The notes under the pieces are model-generated. The model did no database searches, had not been told where the DNA came from, and saw only the letters and a program-made list of their open reading frames with translations. From NCBI RefSeq assembly GCF_014529935.1, contig NZ_JACVFC010000004.1, forward strand, positions 62,001-126,000: a stretch of 64,000 nt of DNA, given 5' to 3'. Positions 42,339 to 50,038 of this stretch are shown piece after piece. Source of the DNA: Chitinophaga qingshengii (GTDB lineage: Bacteria; Bacteroidota; Bacteroidia; Chitinophagales; Chitinophagaceae). The translations under genes and the position numbers were made by a program. Each line of letters opens with the position of its first letter. The stretch's first letter is position 1.

Positions 42339-43118
42339 TTACCAGTCTTTTTCCACCGGTACGGGTTGTCCTTTCACTTTTTTGGCTTTATCCTGTAGTT
42401 TCTTTTCTTCCTGAGATAATGCCTGCAACAGCCTTTCTGCCTCCTGCTTATTCATTTTGCTGGGCTGAGGTTCCGGCTTTTGCTGTTCCTGCTGGTCTTT
42501 ATTCTGATCTTTGTTTTTATCCTGTTGATCCTTGTTCTGATCTTTATTCTTGTCTTTATCCTTATCCTGCTGGTCTTTATTTTGATCTTTGTTCTGGTCC
42601 TTATTCTTGTCTTTATTTTTGTCCTTGTCTTTCTTATCCTTGTTGTCTTTATTGTCTTTGTTATCCTGCTGTTGTTTTTTCAGCATGGCCTGTGCATAAG
42701 CCAGGTTATAACGGGCATCTTCATCGGAAGGATTGATTTTCAATGCCTGTTTGTAGGATTTGATACTCTCTTCCCACTTTTTGCCTTCCATATAGGTATT
42801 GCCGATGTTATAATCTGCCTCCGACTTGATATGGCTGTTATCAGCTGTTTTCAGGCTGTTGGCGTACTGCGTACGGGCATCGTCATATCGTTTTTGCTGA
42901 TAGAGGGAGTTGCCCAGGTTATAACTGCCTACGGCAGATTGTGCATTTTGTTCGAGTGCTTTTTTGTAGTTGGCTTCTGCGTCGCTGAACAGTTGTTTCT
43001 GATACAGTTCATTGCCTTTGCGGATAAGTTTGTTGGTGCCATTCTGCGCCATGGCGGTCATCCCGCCCAGCAGCAGCACCGCCAAAAAGCAACCCTGTTT
43101 TATAAAAGTAATGTTCAT
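42339..43118 (-). CDS. batC: BatC-like tetratricopeptide-repeat protein with a K/D/N/Q repeat tail
   Basis: 259 residues; signal peptide MNITFIKQGCFLAVLLLGGMTAMA. TPR units: GNELYQKQLFSDAEANYKKALEQN, GSYNLGNSLYQQKRYDDARTQYANSLK, ADYNIGNTYMEGKKWEESIKSYKQALKINPSDEDARYNLAYAQAML. From about residue 150 the chain is a long run of Asp, Lys, Asn and Gln units (KDKNKDQNKDQ type), then a helical end. It follows batB by 12 nt, the usual Bat order. Bat proteins are linked to aerotolerance and stress resistance in Bacteroides. The other bat genes are missing here. Confidence 0.83.
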   Translation of the reverse strand: MNITFIKQGCFLAVLLLGGMTAMAQNGTNKLIRKGNELYQKQLFSDAEANYKKALEQNAQSAVGSYNLGNSLYQQKRYDDARTQYANSLKTADNSHIKSEADYNIGNTYMEGKKWEESIKSYKQALKINPSDEDARYNLAYAQAMLKKQQQDNKDNKDNKDKKDKDKNKDKNKDQNKDQNKDQQDKDKDKNKDQNKDQQDKNKDQNKDQQEQQKPEPQPSKMNKQEAERLLQALSQEEKKLQDKAKKVKGQPVPVEKDW

Positions 43119-43130
43119 GATCCGTTAAAA

Positions 43131-44153
43131 TTAAGCTGCTGTAGTTTCCCGGGTTTTGCGCGGCAGGCGTACTTCCGGGATAAAAAATTCAATCAGCAGC
43201 AATGCCAGGCATATGCCCAGAAAATACTGAAAATAGCTGTTATAATCTGTGAATACATTTTCGCCGAATTCCTTCTGCTCCATGCTATCGATTTTGTTCA
43301 CCAATGTATTCACCACATCGTCGGTGTTATTGTCCAGGTGTTGATAAATACCTTTTCCGGCGGCGGCAATGCCTTTCAACTCGTTTTCATTGAGTTTGGA
43401 GATGACGGTATTTCCCTGCCTGTCTTTTTTGTAGCTGCCTGTTTCGGGGTCCGGGAGGGGGGAACCAGATACGGAACCGATACCGATGGTATTGGTGACC
43501 ACGCCATTTTCGAAGGCTGCCCGTGTTTTTTGCAGGGCTGTTTCGTCATGGTCTTCCCCATCGGAGATGATTACCAGCGCTTTATGTTTACGTTCTTTTT
43601 TATTGAAAGAATCATCTGATACCTGGATAGCCTGTCCGATGGCGGTGCCCTGCGTGGGGATCATATCCGGGGATACCGTGCTGAGATACATTTTAGCGGC
43701 GGAATAATCGATGGTGAGCGGCATTTGCAGATAGGCGTTACCGGCAAATACTACCAGGCCAACGCGGTCGTTGTCCAGTTTGTCCATCAATTTGCTGATC
43801 AGTTGTTTGGCGCGGGTAAGCCTGTCGGGCTGTATATCATTGGCCAGCATGCTCTTACTCACGTCGAGGGCAATCACTACGTCCACCCCTTTGCGGGTGA
43901 TCTTTTCCATGCGGCTGCCTTTTTGCAGGTTAGCCAGCCCAACTACGCCAAAGAAAAAAGCCAGGAAAATAAGCAGGAACTTGAATACGAACAGTTTACG
44001 GGAATAACCGGCAAAGAGTTTTTCTACCAGGGCCGGGTCTCCGATACGGCGTATGGAACGGCGTTTCCACCAGGACACACCCAGGAAGGCCAGTTGCAGC
44101 ACCAGTAACAATACCAGTGCCCATAAATATTCACTATGCTGAAAACGTAACAT
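43131..44153 (-). CDS. batB: BatB-like membrane protein with von Willebrand A domain
   Basis: 340 residues from ATG 44153 (MLRFQHSEYLWALVLLLVLQLAF); the longer frame adds 13 unlikely residues. Two N-terminal TM helices, then a VWA domain with the MIDAS motif DVSKSM (VVIALDVSKSMLAND), FAGNAYLQMPLTIDYSAAKMYL and VIISDGEDHDET, and a C-terminal TM helix (YFLGICLALLLIEFFIPE). VWA domains bind divalent metals and protein partners in the periplasm. It is followed by batC; the bat operon partners batA and batD are not upstream. Confidence 0.87.
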   Translation of the reverse strand: MLRFQHSEYLWALVLLLVLQLAFLGVSWWKRRSIRRIGDPALVEKLFAGYSRKLFVFKFLLIFLAFFFGVVGLANLQKGSRMEKITRKGVDVVIALDVSKSMLANDIQPDRLTRAKQLISKLMDKLDNDRVGLVVFAGNAYLQMPLTIDYSAAKMYLSTVSPDMIPTQGTAIGQAIQVSDDSFNKKERKHKALVIISDGEDHDETALQKTRAAFENGVVTNTIGIGSVSGSPLPDPETGSYKKDRQGNTVISKLNENELKGIAAAGKGIYQHLDNNTDDVVNTLVNKIDSMEQKEFGENVFTDYNSYFQYFLGICLALLLIEFFIPEVRLPRKTRETTAA

Positions 44154-44263
44154 ATGCTGTTTTAAGGTCGCTTGCCGTTGGCAAGATCTCAAAAATAATT
44201 TTTTTGTTACGTATTACAAGAGCGGGGAGAGGGGTTTATATTTTTTTTAGCATTTGGCCTCTT

Positions 44264-44376
44264 CATTTACGGATTTTTTGATTTACGGATTTTGGGATTT
44301 TGTGGAGAAGATGTTTTGTTGATATAGGTGATCTTCGCAAAATCAAAAAATCCGTAAATCAAAAAATCCGTAAATG
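44264..44376. repeat. Long-hairpin repeat element, copy F
   Basis: Arms contain two tandem modules ATTTACGGATTTTTTG on the right-arm complement and near-identical ones on the left (44264-44305), with an inner GAAGAT/ATCTTC stem. It ends 1 nt before the beta-lactamase stop triplet (44378-44380) and lies in the batB 5' region on the other side, 111 nt from the batB ATG. Confidence 0.85.
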
Positions 44377-44377
44377 G

Positions 44378-45181
44378 TTACATTTCGCCTTTGAAATAGC
44401 CGGCGTCTGTAAGGATATTACGGAGAATATCCATGCGGTTTTTGACCATGTCAAAGTTGGGATCTTCGGTTTCTATATTGAGCACAAAGAAGGAGGGGTG
44501 TCTGTTTTCTTCTACCCAGCCTACAATCCAGCCGATTTGTTTAGCGCCCATCGTGCCCCATCCGGTTTTGTAGGACAGCTCATATTTAGGCGTCTTTTCC
44601 ATGAGCATCACATCGCGTACCGTTTGCATATTGGTTTTGGCGAAGGGCAGCTGATCGAAATACAGCTTTTTTACAAAGCCCAGTTCTTCATCGGGAGAGA
44701 TCTGTAAGGAATTATCCAGCCAGAAAGTATCGATAGTGCTGATTTTCATGTTGCCGTATTTAACGGAGTCGAGCCAACGCTGCATATTGGTTTTACCGAT
44801 ACGGCGGGCAATTTCCTGGAAGTAGGGAACAGAAGAAACTTTGAAGGCCTGCTGCATGCTCAGGTTCTGGTTCCATGCCGGAATTTTGCGGACAACGCCG
44901 TCCCAGGGAATGACCATACCAGTGTCGCTGATAACGCCGGTTTGCAGTCCAACCAGTGAATTGAAAATTTTGAAGGTAGATGCCGGCAGGAAACGTTCTT
45001 TGGCGCGGTCCAGGTTATACACTTTAAATATACCCTGGGCATTGTTGAATAACATAAAGGTACCTTCCACCTTGTATTGGGTGAAATATTTTTCCCAGCC
45101 TTTTTCTTCCTTGACATTATTCGGTGCGCAGGCGGCCATAAAAAGGCACAGTGCTAAGAACATCCAGCCAAATCGTTTCAT
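44378..45181 (-). CDS. Class D (OXA-type) beta-lactamase, lipoprotein
   Basis: 267 residues from ATG 45181 (an in-frame ATG three codons earlier is possible). Signal ends FMAAC (Cys18), so it is probably lipid-anchored. Class D motifs are all present: PASTFK with active-site Ser68 and Lys71, SSV (116-118), YGN (142-144) and KTG (205-207), plus FWLDNSLQISPDEELGFVKKL. Lys71 would be carboxylated. Expected to hydrolyse penicillins; the spectrum cannot be predicted. The gene is flanked by hairpin elements but not by insertion sequences or resistance genes, suggesting a chromosomal intrinsic enzyme. Confidence 0.93.
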   Translation of the reverse strand: MKRFGWMFLALCLFMAACAPNNVKEEKGWEKYFTQYKVEGTFMLFNNAQGIFKVYNLDRAKERFLPASTFKIFNSLVGLQTGVISDTGMVIPWDGVVRKIPAWNQNLSMQQAFKVSSVPYFQEIARRIGKTNMQRWLDSVKYGNMKISTIDTFWLDNSLQISPDEELGFVKKLYFDQLPFAKTNMQTVRDVMLMEKTPKYELSYKTGWGTMGAKQIGWIVGWVEENRHPSFFVLNIETEDPNFDMVKNRMDILRNILTDAGYFKGEM

Positions 45182-45250
45182 CGGTATCATGATTTAGTAA
45201 ATAATCAGGTGCAAAAGTAGGGAAGAATAAATTAGGAATGACGGATTAGG

Positions 45251-45346
45251 GCCAACAAGCAAACAGCCATTTGAATAAGAGATACTACAATATATAATTG
45301 ATTGTAATGAATCTGCTTATCCAAATGGCCGTTTACCAGCAATGGC
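45251..45346. repeat. Second type of long imperfect hairpin, kbl-beta-lactamase gap
   Basis: GCCAACAAGC... (from 45251) pairs imperfectly with ...AATGGC (to 45346), including AGCCATTTGAATAAG against CTTATCCAAATGGC and an inner TACAAT/ATTGTA. Arms are about 32-36 nt. Ends differ from the ATTTACGG family. It lies between the kbl stop (45365) and the beta-lactamase start. Confidence 0.55.
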
Positions 45347-45364
45347 TGATGGCTAACCCATAAA

Positions 45365-46552
45365 TTATTTGATCACGCCCAGTTCCTTACCTACTTTGGT
45401 GAAGGCGGCGATGGCTTTATCGAGGTGTGCCTGTTCGTGGGCTGCGCTCAGCTGTACACGGATGCGGGCCTGTCCTTTAGGCACTACCGGGAAGAAGAAA
45501 CCGATCACATAGATACCTTCTTCCAGCAGTTTTTCTGCCACTTGTTGGCTCAGTACGGCGTCGTACAGCATAACCGGTACAATGGGATGGTCACCGGGTT
45601 TGATATCGAAGCCTGCTTCGGTCATTTTGGTGCGGAAATACCGGGTATTGTATTCCAGTTTATCGCGCAGTTCGGTGGTTTGGCTCAGCATATCCAGTAC
45701 GGCAATAGAAGCGCCTACGATGCTGGGGGCTACGGAGTTGGAAAACAGGTAAGGACGGCTGCGCTGACGCAGGATATCAATAACCTCTTTCGGACCGCTG
45801 GTGAAACCACCGGAAGCGCCACCCAGGGCTTTGCCCAGGGTACCGGTGATGATGTCTACCCGGCCCATTACATTGCGGTATTCGTGGGTACCGCGACCGG
45901 TTTTACCCAGGAAGCCGGAAGAGTGGCTTTCATCAGACATCACGATGGCATCGTATTTATCTGCCAGGTCGCAGATCTTATCCAGCTGGGCAATGGTACC
46001 GTCCATGCTGAAAGAGCCATCTGTTACGATAATACGGCTGCGGCAGTCCTGTGCTTCCTTCAGTTTGGCTTCCAGGTCGGCCATGTCGTTATGTTCATAA
46101 CGGAAACGTTTGGCTTTGCACAAACGTACCCCGTCGATGATAGAGGCGTGGTTCAGGGCGTCGGAGATAATAGCGTCCTGCTCGCCAAACAGCGGCTCAA
46201 ATACGCCACCATTAGCGTCGAAAGCGGCTACATACAGGATGGTATCTTCTGTGCCCAGGAATTTGGAAATCTTTTGTTCCAGTTCGCGGTGAATATCCTG
46301 GGTACCGCAAATAAAGCGGACGCTGCTCATGCCGTAACCATGCGTGTCAATGGCGTCTTTGGCGGCCTTCACCACTGCCGGATGAGAAGATAACCCCAGG
46401 TAGTTGTTGGCGCAAAAATTTATGACAGTCTTACCGCCAACCTGTATCTCTGCTCCCTGTTCTGAGGTGATGATACGTTCTCTCTTATACAGACCGGCTT
46501 TATCGATTTCATCCAGTTCTTCCCGTAAGCGGGATGTAAACTTCTTATTCAT
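45365..46552 (-). CDS. kbl: Glycine C-acetyltransferase (2-amino-3-ketobutyrate CoA ligase)
   Basis: 395 residues from ATG 46552; the longer frame adds 45 residues over the promoter. Fold type I PLP enzyme: INFCANNYLGLSSHPAVVKAAKDAI, GYGMSSVRFICGTQDIHRELE, SDALNHASIIDGVRL, MSDESHSSGFLGKTGRG and the PLP-lysine region ITGTLGKALGGASGG. It splits 2-amino-3-ketobutyrate with CoA into glycine and acetyl-CoA in threonine breakdown. The partner threonine dehydrogenase is not in the window. A TAACTTTG box lies upstream. Confidence 0.95.
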   Translation of the reverse strand: MNKKFTSRLREELDEIDKAGLYKRERIITSEQGAEIQVGGKTVINFCANNYLGLSSHPAVVKAAKDAIDTHGYGMSSVRFICGTQDIHRELEQKISKFLGTEDTILYVAAFDANGGVFEPLFGEQDAIISDALNHASIIDGVRLCKAKRFRYEHNDMADLEAKLKEAQDCRSRIIVTDGSFSMDGTIAQLDKICDLADKYDAIVMSDESHSSGFLGKTGRGTHEYRNVMGRVDIITGTLGKALGGASGGFTSGPKEVIDILRQRSRPYLFSNSVAPSIVGASIAVLDMLSQTTELRDKLEYNTRYFRTKMTEAGFDIKPGDHPIVPVMLYDAVLSQQVAEKLLEEGIYVIGFFFPVVPKGQARIRVQLSAAHEQAHLDKAIAAFTKVGKELGVIK

Positions 46553-46584
46553 AGTAAGTACAATATTTAAAAATAACGCTTGTG

Positions 46585-46592
46585 CAAAGTTA
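46585..46592 (-). promoter_or_regulatory. Candidate -7 box of kbl
   Basis: TAACTTTG on the minus strand, about 33 nt upstream of the kbl ATG. The 374-bp gap 46553-46926 holds nothing else recognised apart from the region upstream of the sigma-factor gene. Confidence 0.5.
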
Positions 46593-46926
46593 TGCACGAT
46601 AAAAGTATTACGAATCTCAGTCGCATCCACAGTTAACGATGTTGACAGTAAAAAGTTTGACCCAGGTGTAACATTTGCCGGCAGCATTCCGTCATAATAC
46701 TATCATGATTCTAAATGCCACGTAGTGGAAAACTGTCACTAAATCCTGAGCGAAAGAGATGTGAAAATAATTTGTTGGATAAAGGGTTGATGATCAGTTT
46801 GAAAGGAGCTGTTCCTGCTGTGCAAACCGGAAAGTAACAATATAAGGTGTGGGTAAGCCGGAGAGTGACCATGACAGGTATTAAAGTAAAAGTTGGAACT
46901 TAGCACTAAAATCCCGCACCACCGGA

Positions 46927-47412
46927 ATGACGGAAAAGGAGTACAATAAATGTGTGGATCTGTATTCGGACAATATATTCCGCTTTATCATCAAAAATCT
47001 GGATCACGCGGAAGATGCCAGGGACGTAGTACAGAACGCATTCGAAATATTGTGGAAGCACTGCCAGGACGTGCCTTTTGAAAAGGCAAAATCGTACCTG
47101 TTTACAGTGGCGTACCATAATATGATCGACCATGTACGTAAGACAAAGCGGGTAACGCTGGTAGATCAGTTTAAGGATGAAGTAAAAGTGGCTGATCATA
47201 AGATCAATAATGCTAAGGAAGTGATTGCCAAAGCATTGGCTAATTTAAGCGAGGTGCAACGGTCGCTGGTGATGTTGAAAGATTACGAAGGGTACAGCTA
47301 TGAGGAGATTGGTGAAATTATGCAGCTGAATCCTTCCCAGGTAAAAGTTTACCTCCACCGGGCGAGGATACACCTGAAAAACTATCTTGTAAAGATGGAA
47401 AACGTTATATAA
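46927..47412 (+). CDS. ECF-type RNA polymerase sigma factor
   Basis: 161 residues. Region 2: CVDLYSDNIFRFIIKNLDHAEDARDVVQNAFEILWKH...SYLFTVAYHNMIDHVRKTKR. Region 4: LSEVQRSLVMLKDYEGYSYEEIGEIMQLNPSQVKVYLHRARIHLKNYL. It is a complete small ECF sigma. It heads a run with an anti-sigma-like gene, an outer-membrane protein and a small lipoprotein, all in order and close together, a typical ECF module for an envelope regulon. Confidence 0.95.
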   Translation: MTEKEYNKCVDLYSDNIFRFIIKNLDHAEDARDVVQNAFEILWKHCQDVPFEKAKSYLFTVAYHNMIDHVRKTKRVTLVDQFKDEVKVADHKINNAKEVIAKALANLSEVQRSLVMLKDYEGYSYEEIGEIMQLNPSQVKVYLHRARIHLKNYLVKMENVI

Positions 47413-47451
47413 ATTTTTTATAATTGTTATTGATTAATAATAAATTGATTT

Positions 47452-48540
47452 TTGGCTGTAGAGATCAACATATCGAACTACGAATCTTACCTGCTCAGTT
47501 ACGTGGATAATGAACTGAACGACGCGGAATTAGCCGCGCTCGAACAGTTTTTGCAACAACATCCACCAATCCGGGCAGAGTTGGAACTACTGCAAGGCGT
47601 CCGTGTGGTGCCCGACGAGCAAGTGGTATTTGATCAGAAAGCAACGCTTTACCGGCATACGTCAGCAGAAACGATGGATTACGAGTCGATGATGCTGAGT
47701 TATGTGGACGGGGAATTGTCAGCCGAAGACACCGTCCGTTTAAAATCCTGGTTACAGCAGCATCCGGAAGCCCAAAAGGAAATGGCGCTGCTGCAGGTGG
47801 TGAAGCTGGAGCCGGATACGGCTATTGTATTTAAAGACAAGGCAAGCCTGTACCGTCGTTCCCGTAAAACCATCCGGATGACGCCTTACTGGTGGGGTGC
47901 TACTGCCGCCGCTGTACTGACCGGGCTCATCATATGGTTACTGCCGGCGGGTAAACAGCATAACAGTCAGCCGATAGCCGGCACTGTTACCCATGAGGCA
48001 ATGAAACCGGTGACAACACCATCTGCACCTGTTACCGCACCGGTCCAGGCTCCGGCAGTAACGTCAGAAGCGCCGGCAACGCCGTTTGTATCGGCCCCTG
48101 AGATGGCCCACGCACCGGGAAACCGTGCCGCTGCCCGGAAAAAAGATATGACACCGGTTAAACGAGCGCCGGTAACCCCGACTCCCCAACAGCTACAAAA
48201 TAATAATGTGGTCGCCGCCGCCCCTGTACCTGCTGATGTACCGGTGATTTCTACGTTGCCTGCTCCCCGTAATACTTCGGAGGAGATAGTGGAAAAGCAC
48301 CAGCAAAATACAGCGATTGCAGCAGCGGTTCCGGCAGACAATGCGCCGGCTGCCGGTCATGCGAAGGAACCTGTTATGGCCGCTAATATGCCGGCCACTG
48401 TAGCGAAGGCAACCAGCCCGGTGGCTGCACCTGCCGCTGTGAAAGGAGAACTGATCCTGTCTGTCAGCGGAAGTGACAGCCGTATACTGGACAAGGTCAC
48501 CAACGTAGCTAAATTTTTCTCCCGTAAAAGGAATAAATAA
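47452..48540 (+). CDS. Anti-sigma-like membrane protein with a duplicated N-terminal domain
   Basis: 362 residues starting at a TTG (47452), with no upstream ATG. Two copies of one domain: YESYLLSYVDNELNDAELAALEQFLQQHP (about 8-36) and YESMMLSYVDGELSAEDTVRLKSWLQQHP (about 76-104), each followed by KATLYRH/KASLYRR. One TM helix (WWGATAAAVLTGLIIWLLP, about 145-163). The remaining 200 residues are Ala/Pro/Thr-rich and extracytoplasmic, ending RILDKVTNVAKFFSRKRNK. The SYVD-ELN/GEL domain resembles zinc-less anti-sigma domains of this phylum. It likely restrains the preceding ECF sigma. Confidence 0.78.
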   Translation: MAVEINISNYESYLLSYVDNELNDAELAALEQFLQQHPPIRAELELLQGVRVVPDEQVVFDQKATLYRHTSAETMDYESMMLSYVDGELSAEDTVRLKSWLQQHPEAQKEMALLQVVKLEPDTAIVFKDKASLYRRSRKTIRMTPYWWGATAAAVLTGLIIWLLPAGKQHNSQPIAGTVTHEAMKPVTTPSAPVTAPVQAPAVTSEAPATPFVSAPEMAHAPGNRAAARKKDMTPVKRAPVTPTPQQLQNNNVVAAAPVPADVPVISTLPAPRNTSEEIVEKHQQNTAIAAAVPADNAPAAGHAKEPVMAANMPATVAKATSPVAAPAAVKGELILSVSGSDSRILDKVTNVAKFFSRKRNK

Positions 48541-48542
48541 TT

Positions 48543-49508
48543 ATGAAGCATAAAGTTTTACTCTGTTTTTTATTGGTATTGTGTGGAGCATGGGCGCAGG
48601 GGCAAAACGTTGACACCAGCCATCAGGGCAATATCACCGCCACTACCGCCACCGCACCGGTTCCGGATACCTTCTGGATAAAAGGCCTGATCCTGATCAA
48701 AGGGAAGAACGAAAAAGGGAAAAATACCTACAAAATATACAGCGATACTGCCTACGCCCGTGCCAGGCTGAAAAAAAACCTGCATACCCGGTGGTTTGTA
48801 TTCGATATCGGATTTAATAACTATATCGACAGGAGTGAATACGGCGGGGCCAGTTACATTGCTTATTATCCCAATAACACCAACGCTTTCAACGGCGCCA
48901 TGCCCGCTCAAAGATACTATGATTACTCAGCCGGAGGACTCAATACCCTGGCGCCCCGGGATGGAAGTGAACCTTTAACGCCGGCTGAATTTAAACTTAT
49001 CACCGGAAAATCGATCAATTTTAATATCTGGTTGTTTGAACAGAGACTTAATATAACAAAACACAAACTTAACTTGTTATATGCTCTGGGCTTGGAGATG
49101 AATAATTTCAGATATGCCCGTAATATTACATATGAAACGGGCTATGTTTCGAGAATAATCAGGGATACAGTAGAGTTTTCAAAAAATAAGTTGTTTGCCG
49201 AATACATATCGATCCCGGTAATGCTCAACTTCAATTCTAACCCAGCTCGCCCTAATCGCGCGTTTCAGGTGAGCTTAGGGGTCTCTGGTGGTTATCTGAT
49301 TAAATCCAGGACCAAACAGATCAGTGAGGAGAGAGGAAAGGTGAGGAAAACCGATGATTTCAACCTCAACAAATGGCGTTTCGGACTTACCAGCGAATTG
49401 GGTTACGGCCCGGTGAAGCTGTATGGTAACTTCGCCCTTACGCCTTTGCATGATTACGGATTACAACAATATCCGTTCTCTATCGGGTTGCGGTTAAATG
49501 GTTTCTAA
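48543..49508 (+). CDS. Outer-membrane beta-barrel protein (PorT-like)
   Basis: 321 residues; signal peptide MKHKVLLCFLLVLCGAWAQG-Q. The mature part has alternating aromatic strands (KLNLLYALGLEMNNFRYARN, FAEYISIPVMLNFNSNPARP, FQVSLGVSGGYLIKSRTKQI, GFTSELGYGPVKLYGNFALTPL), ending QYPFSIGLRLNGF. This is the PorT/outer-membrane-barrel type. It starts 2 nt after the anti-sigma stop and is part of the same operon. The cargo is unknown. Confidence 0.82.
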   Translation: MKHKVLLCFLLVLCGAWAQGQNVDTSHQGNITATTATAPVPDTFWIKGLILIKGKNEKGKNTYKIYSDTAYARARLKKNLHTRWFVFDIGFNNYIDRSEYGGASYIAYYPNNTNAFNGAMPAQRYYDYSAGGLNTLAPRDGSEPLTPAEFKLITGKSINFNIWLFEQRLNITKHKLNLLYALGLEMNNFRYARNITYETGYVSRIIRDTVEFSKNKLFAEYISIPVMLNFNSNPARPNRAFQVSLGVSGGYLIKSRTKQISEERGKVRKTDDFNLNKWRFGLTSELGYGPVKLYGNFALTPLHDYGLQQYPFSIGLRLNGF

Positions 49509-49537
49509 ATTTTTTTGACCAGACCAAAATTCTTTCT

Positions 49538-49870
49538 ATGCGTTCTTTTGTCGCGCTGTTGGCGTGCATTGGTTGTATTGCGTGGGTGCATTCCTGTGAT
49601 AAACGCCTGCTCGGTGTAAAAGCAGCTGCTATGTCCGGTGATAGTCAGCAACTTCCTGTGGATTTACCCTCTTTCAGCAGCATTCCGGCAGCTGCCCCGG
49701 TAAAAATAGTGATGGCTGCTGCTCAGCCGGAACCTGCCGTTCATAAAGTTGTTGCCAGGTCTGTCACCGCCAAAAAGCACTATTCTTCCGTTGCCCAGGC
49801 CGATTCTCTCTGGAATAGCCTTGTATTGGGAAAACGGGCTGTATTTTTAATGAATAATCTAACTCCTTGA
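49538..49870 (+). CDS. Small lipoprotein of the sigma-factor operon
   Basis: 110 residues; MRSFVALLACIGCIAWVHSC is a lipoprotein signal with Cys20. The mature chain is Ala/Pro/Val-rich without a recognised domain and ends LWNSLVLGKRAVFLMNNLTP. It follows the barrel gene by 29 nt and probably shares its transcript. Function unknown. Confidence 0.65.
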   Translation: MRSFVALLACIGCIAWVHSCDKRLLGVKAAAMSGDSQQLPVDLPSFSSIPAAAPVKIVMAAAQPEPAVHKVVARSVTAKKHYSSVAQADSLWNSLVLGKRAVFLMNNLTP

Positions 49871-49997
49871 TAATTAATTAGATAGTTAGGTTTGTTGCCC
49901 CTCCTTGACTGCTGATTTTCAATCGGTTGTATCTTTTCTTGTGTTACCGCTCATAGAATTATCTTTCGTGAGTCCGCTGTTATGTTGCTGCTTCCTT

Positions 49998-50005
49998 TAT
50001 ATTTG
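49998..50005 (+). promoter_or_regulatory. Candidate -7 box of the M16 peptidase gene
   Basis: TATATTTG fits TAnnTTTG, 33 nt before the ATG. No good -33 TTTG was seen. Confidence 0.55.
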
Positions 50006-50038
50006 GTGACTATTTTCAAACCAACCTAACAGATTTCT

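Noticed and set aside
42490..42665. Regular DNA repeats that look like a CRISPR or tandem array
   Set aside because: They are the codons of the KDKNKDQ repeats in batC, in frame and without spacers.
42480..43619. 379-codon hydrophobic frame antisense to batC/batB
   Set aside because: Its hydrophobicity comes from reading the complement of Lys/Asp/Asn/Gln repeat codons; no real membrane-protein features and it spans two genes.
46553..46687. N-terminal extension of kbl from the longer frame
   Set aside because: The extra 45 residues are unlike the family and cover a TAACTTTG promoter box.
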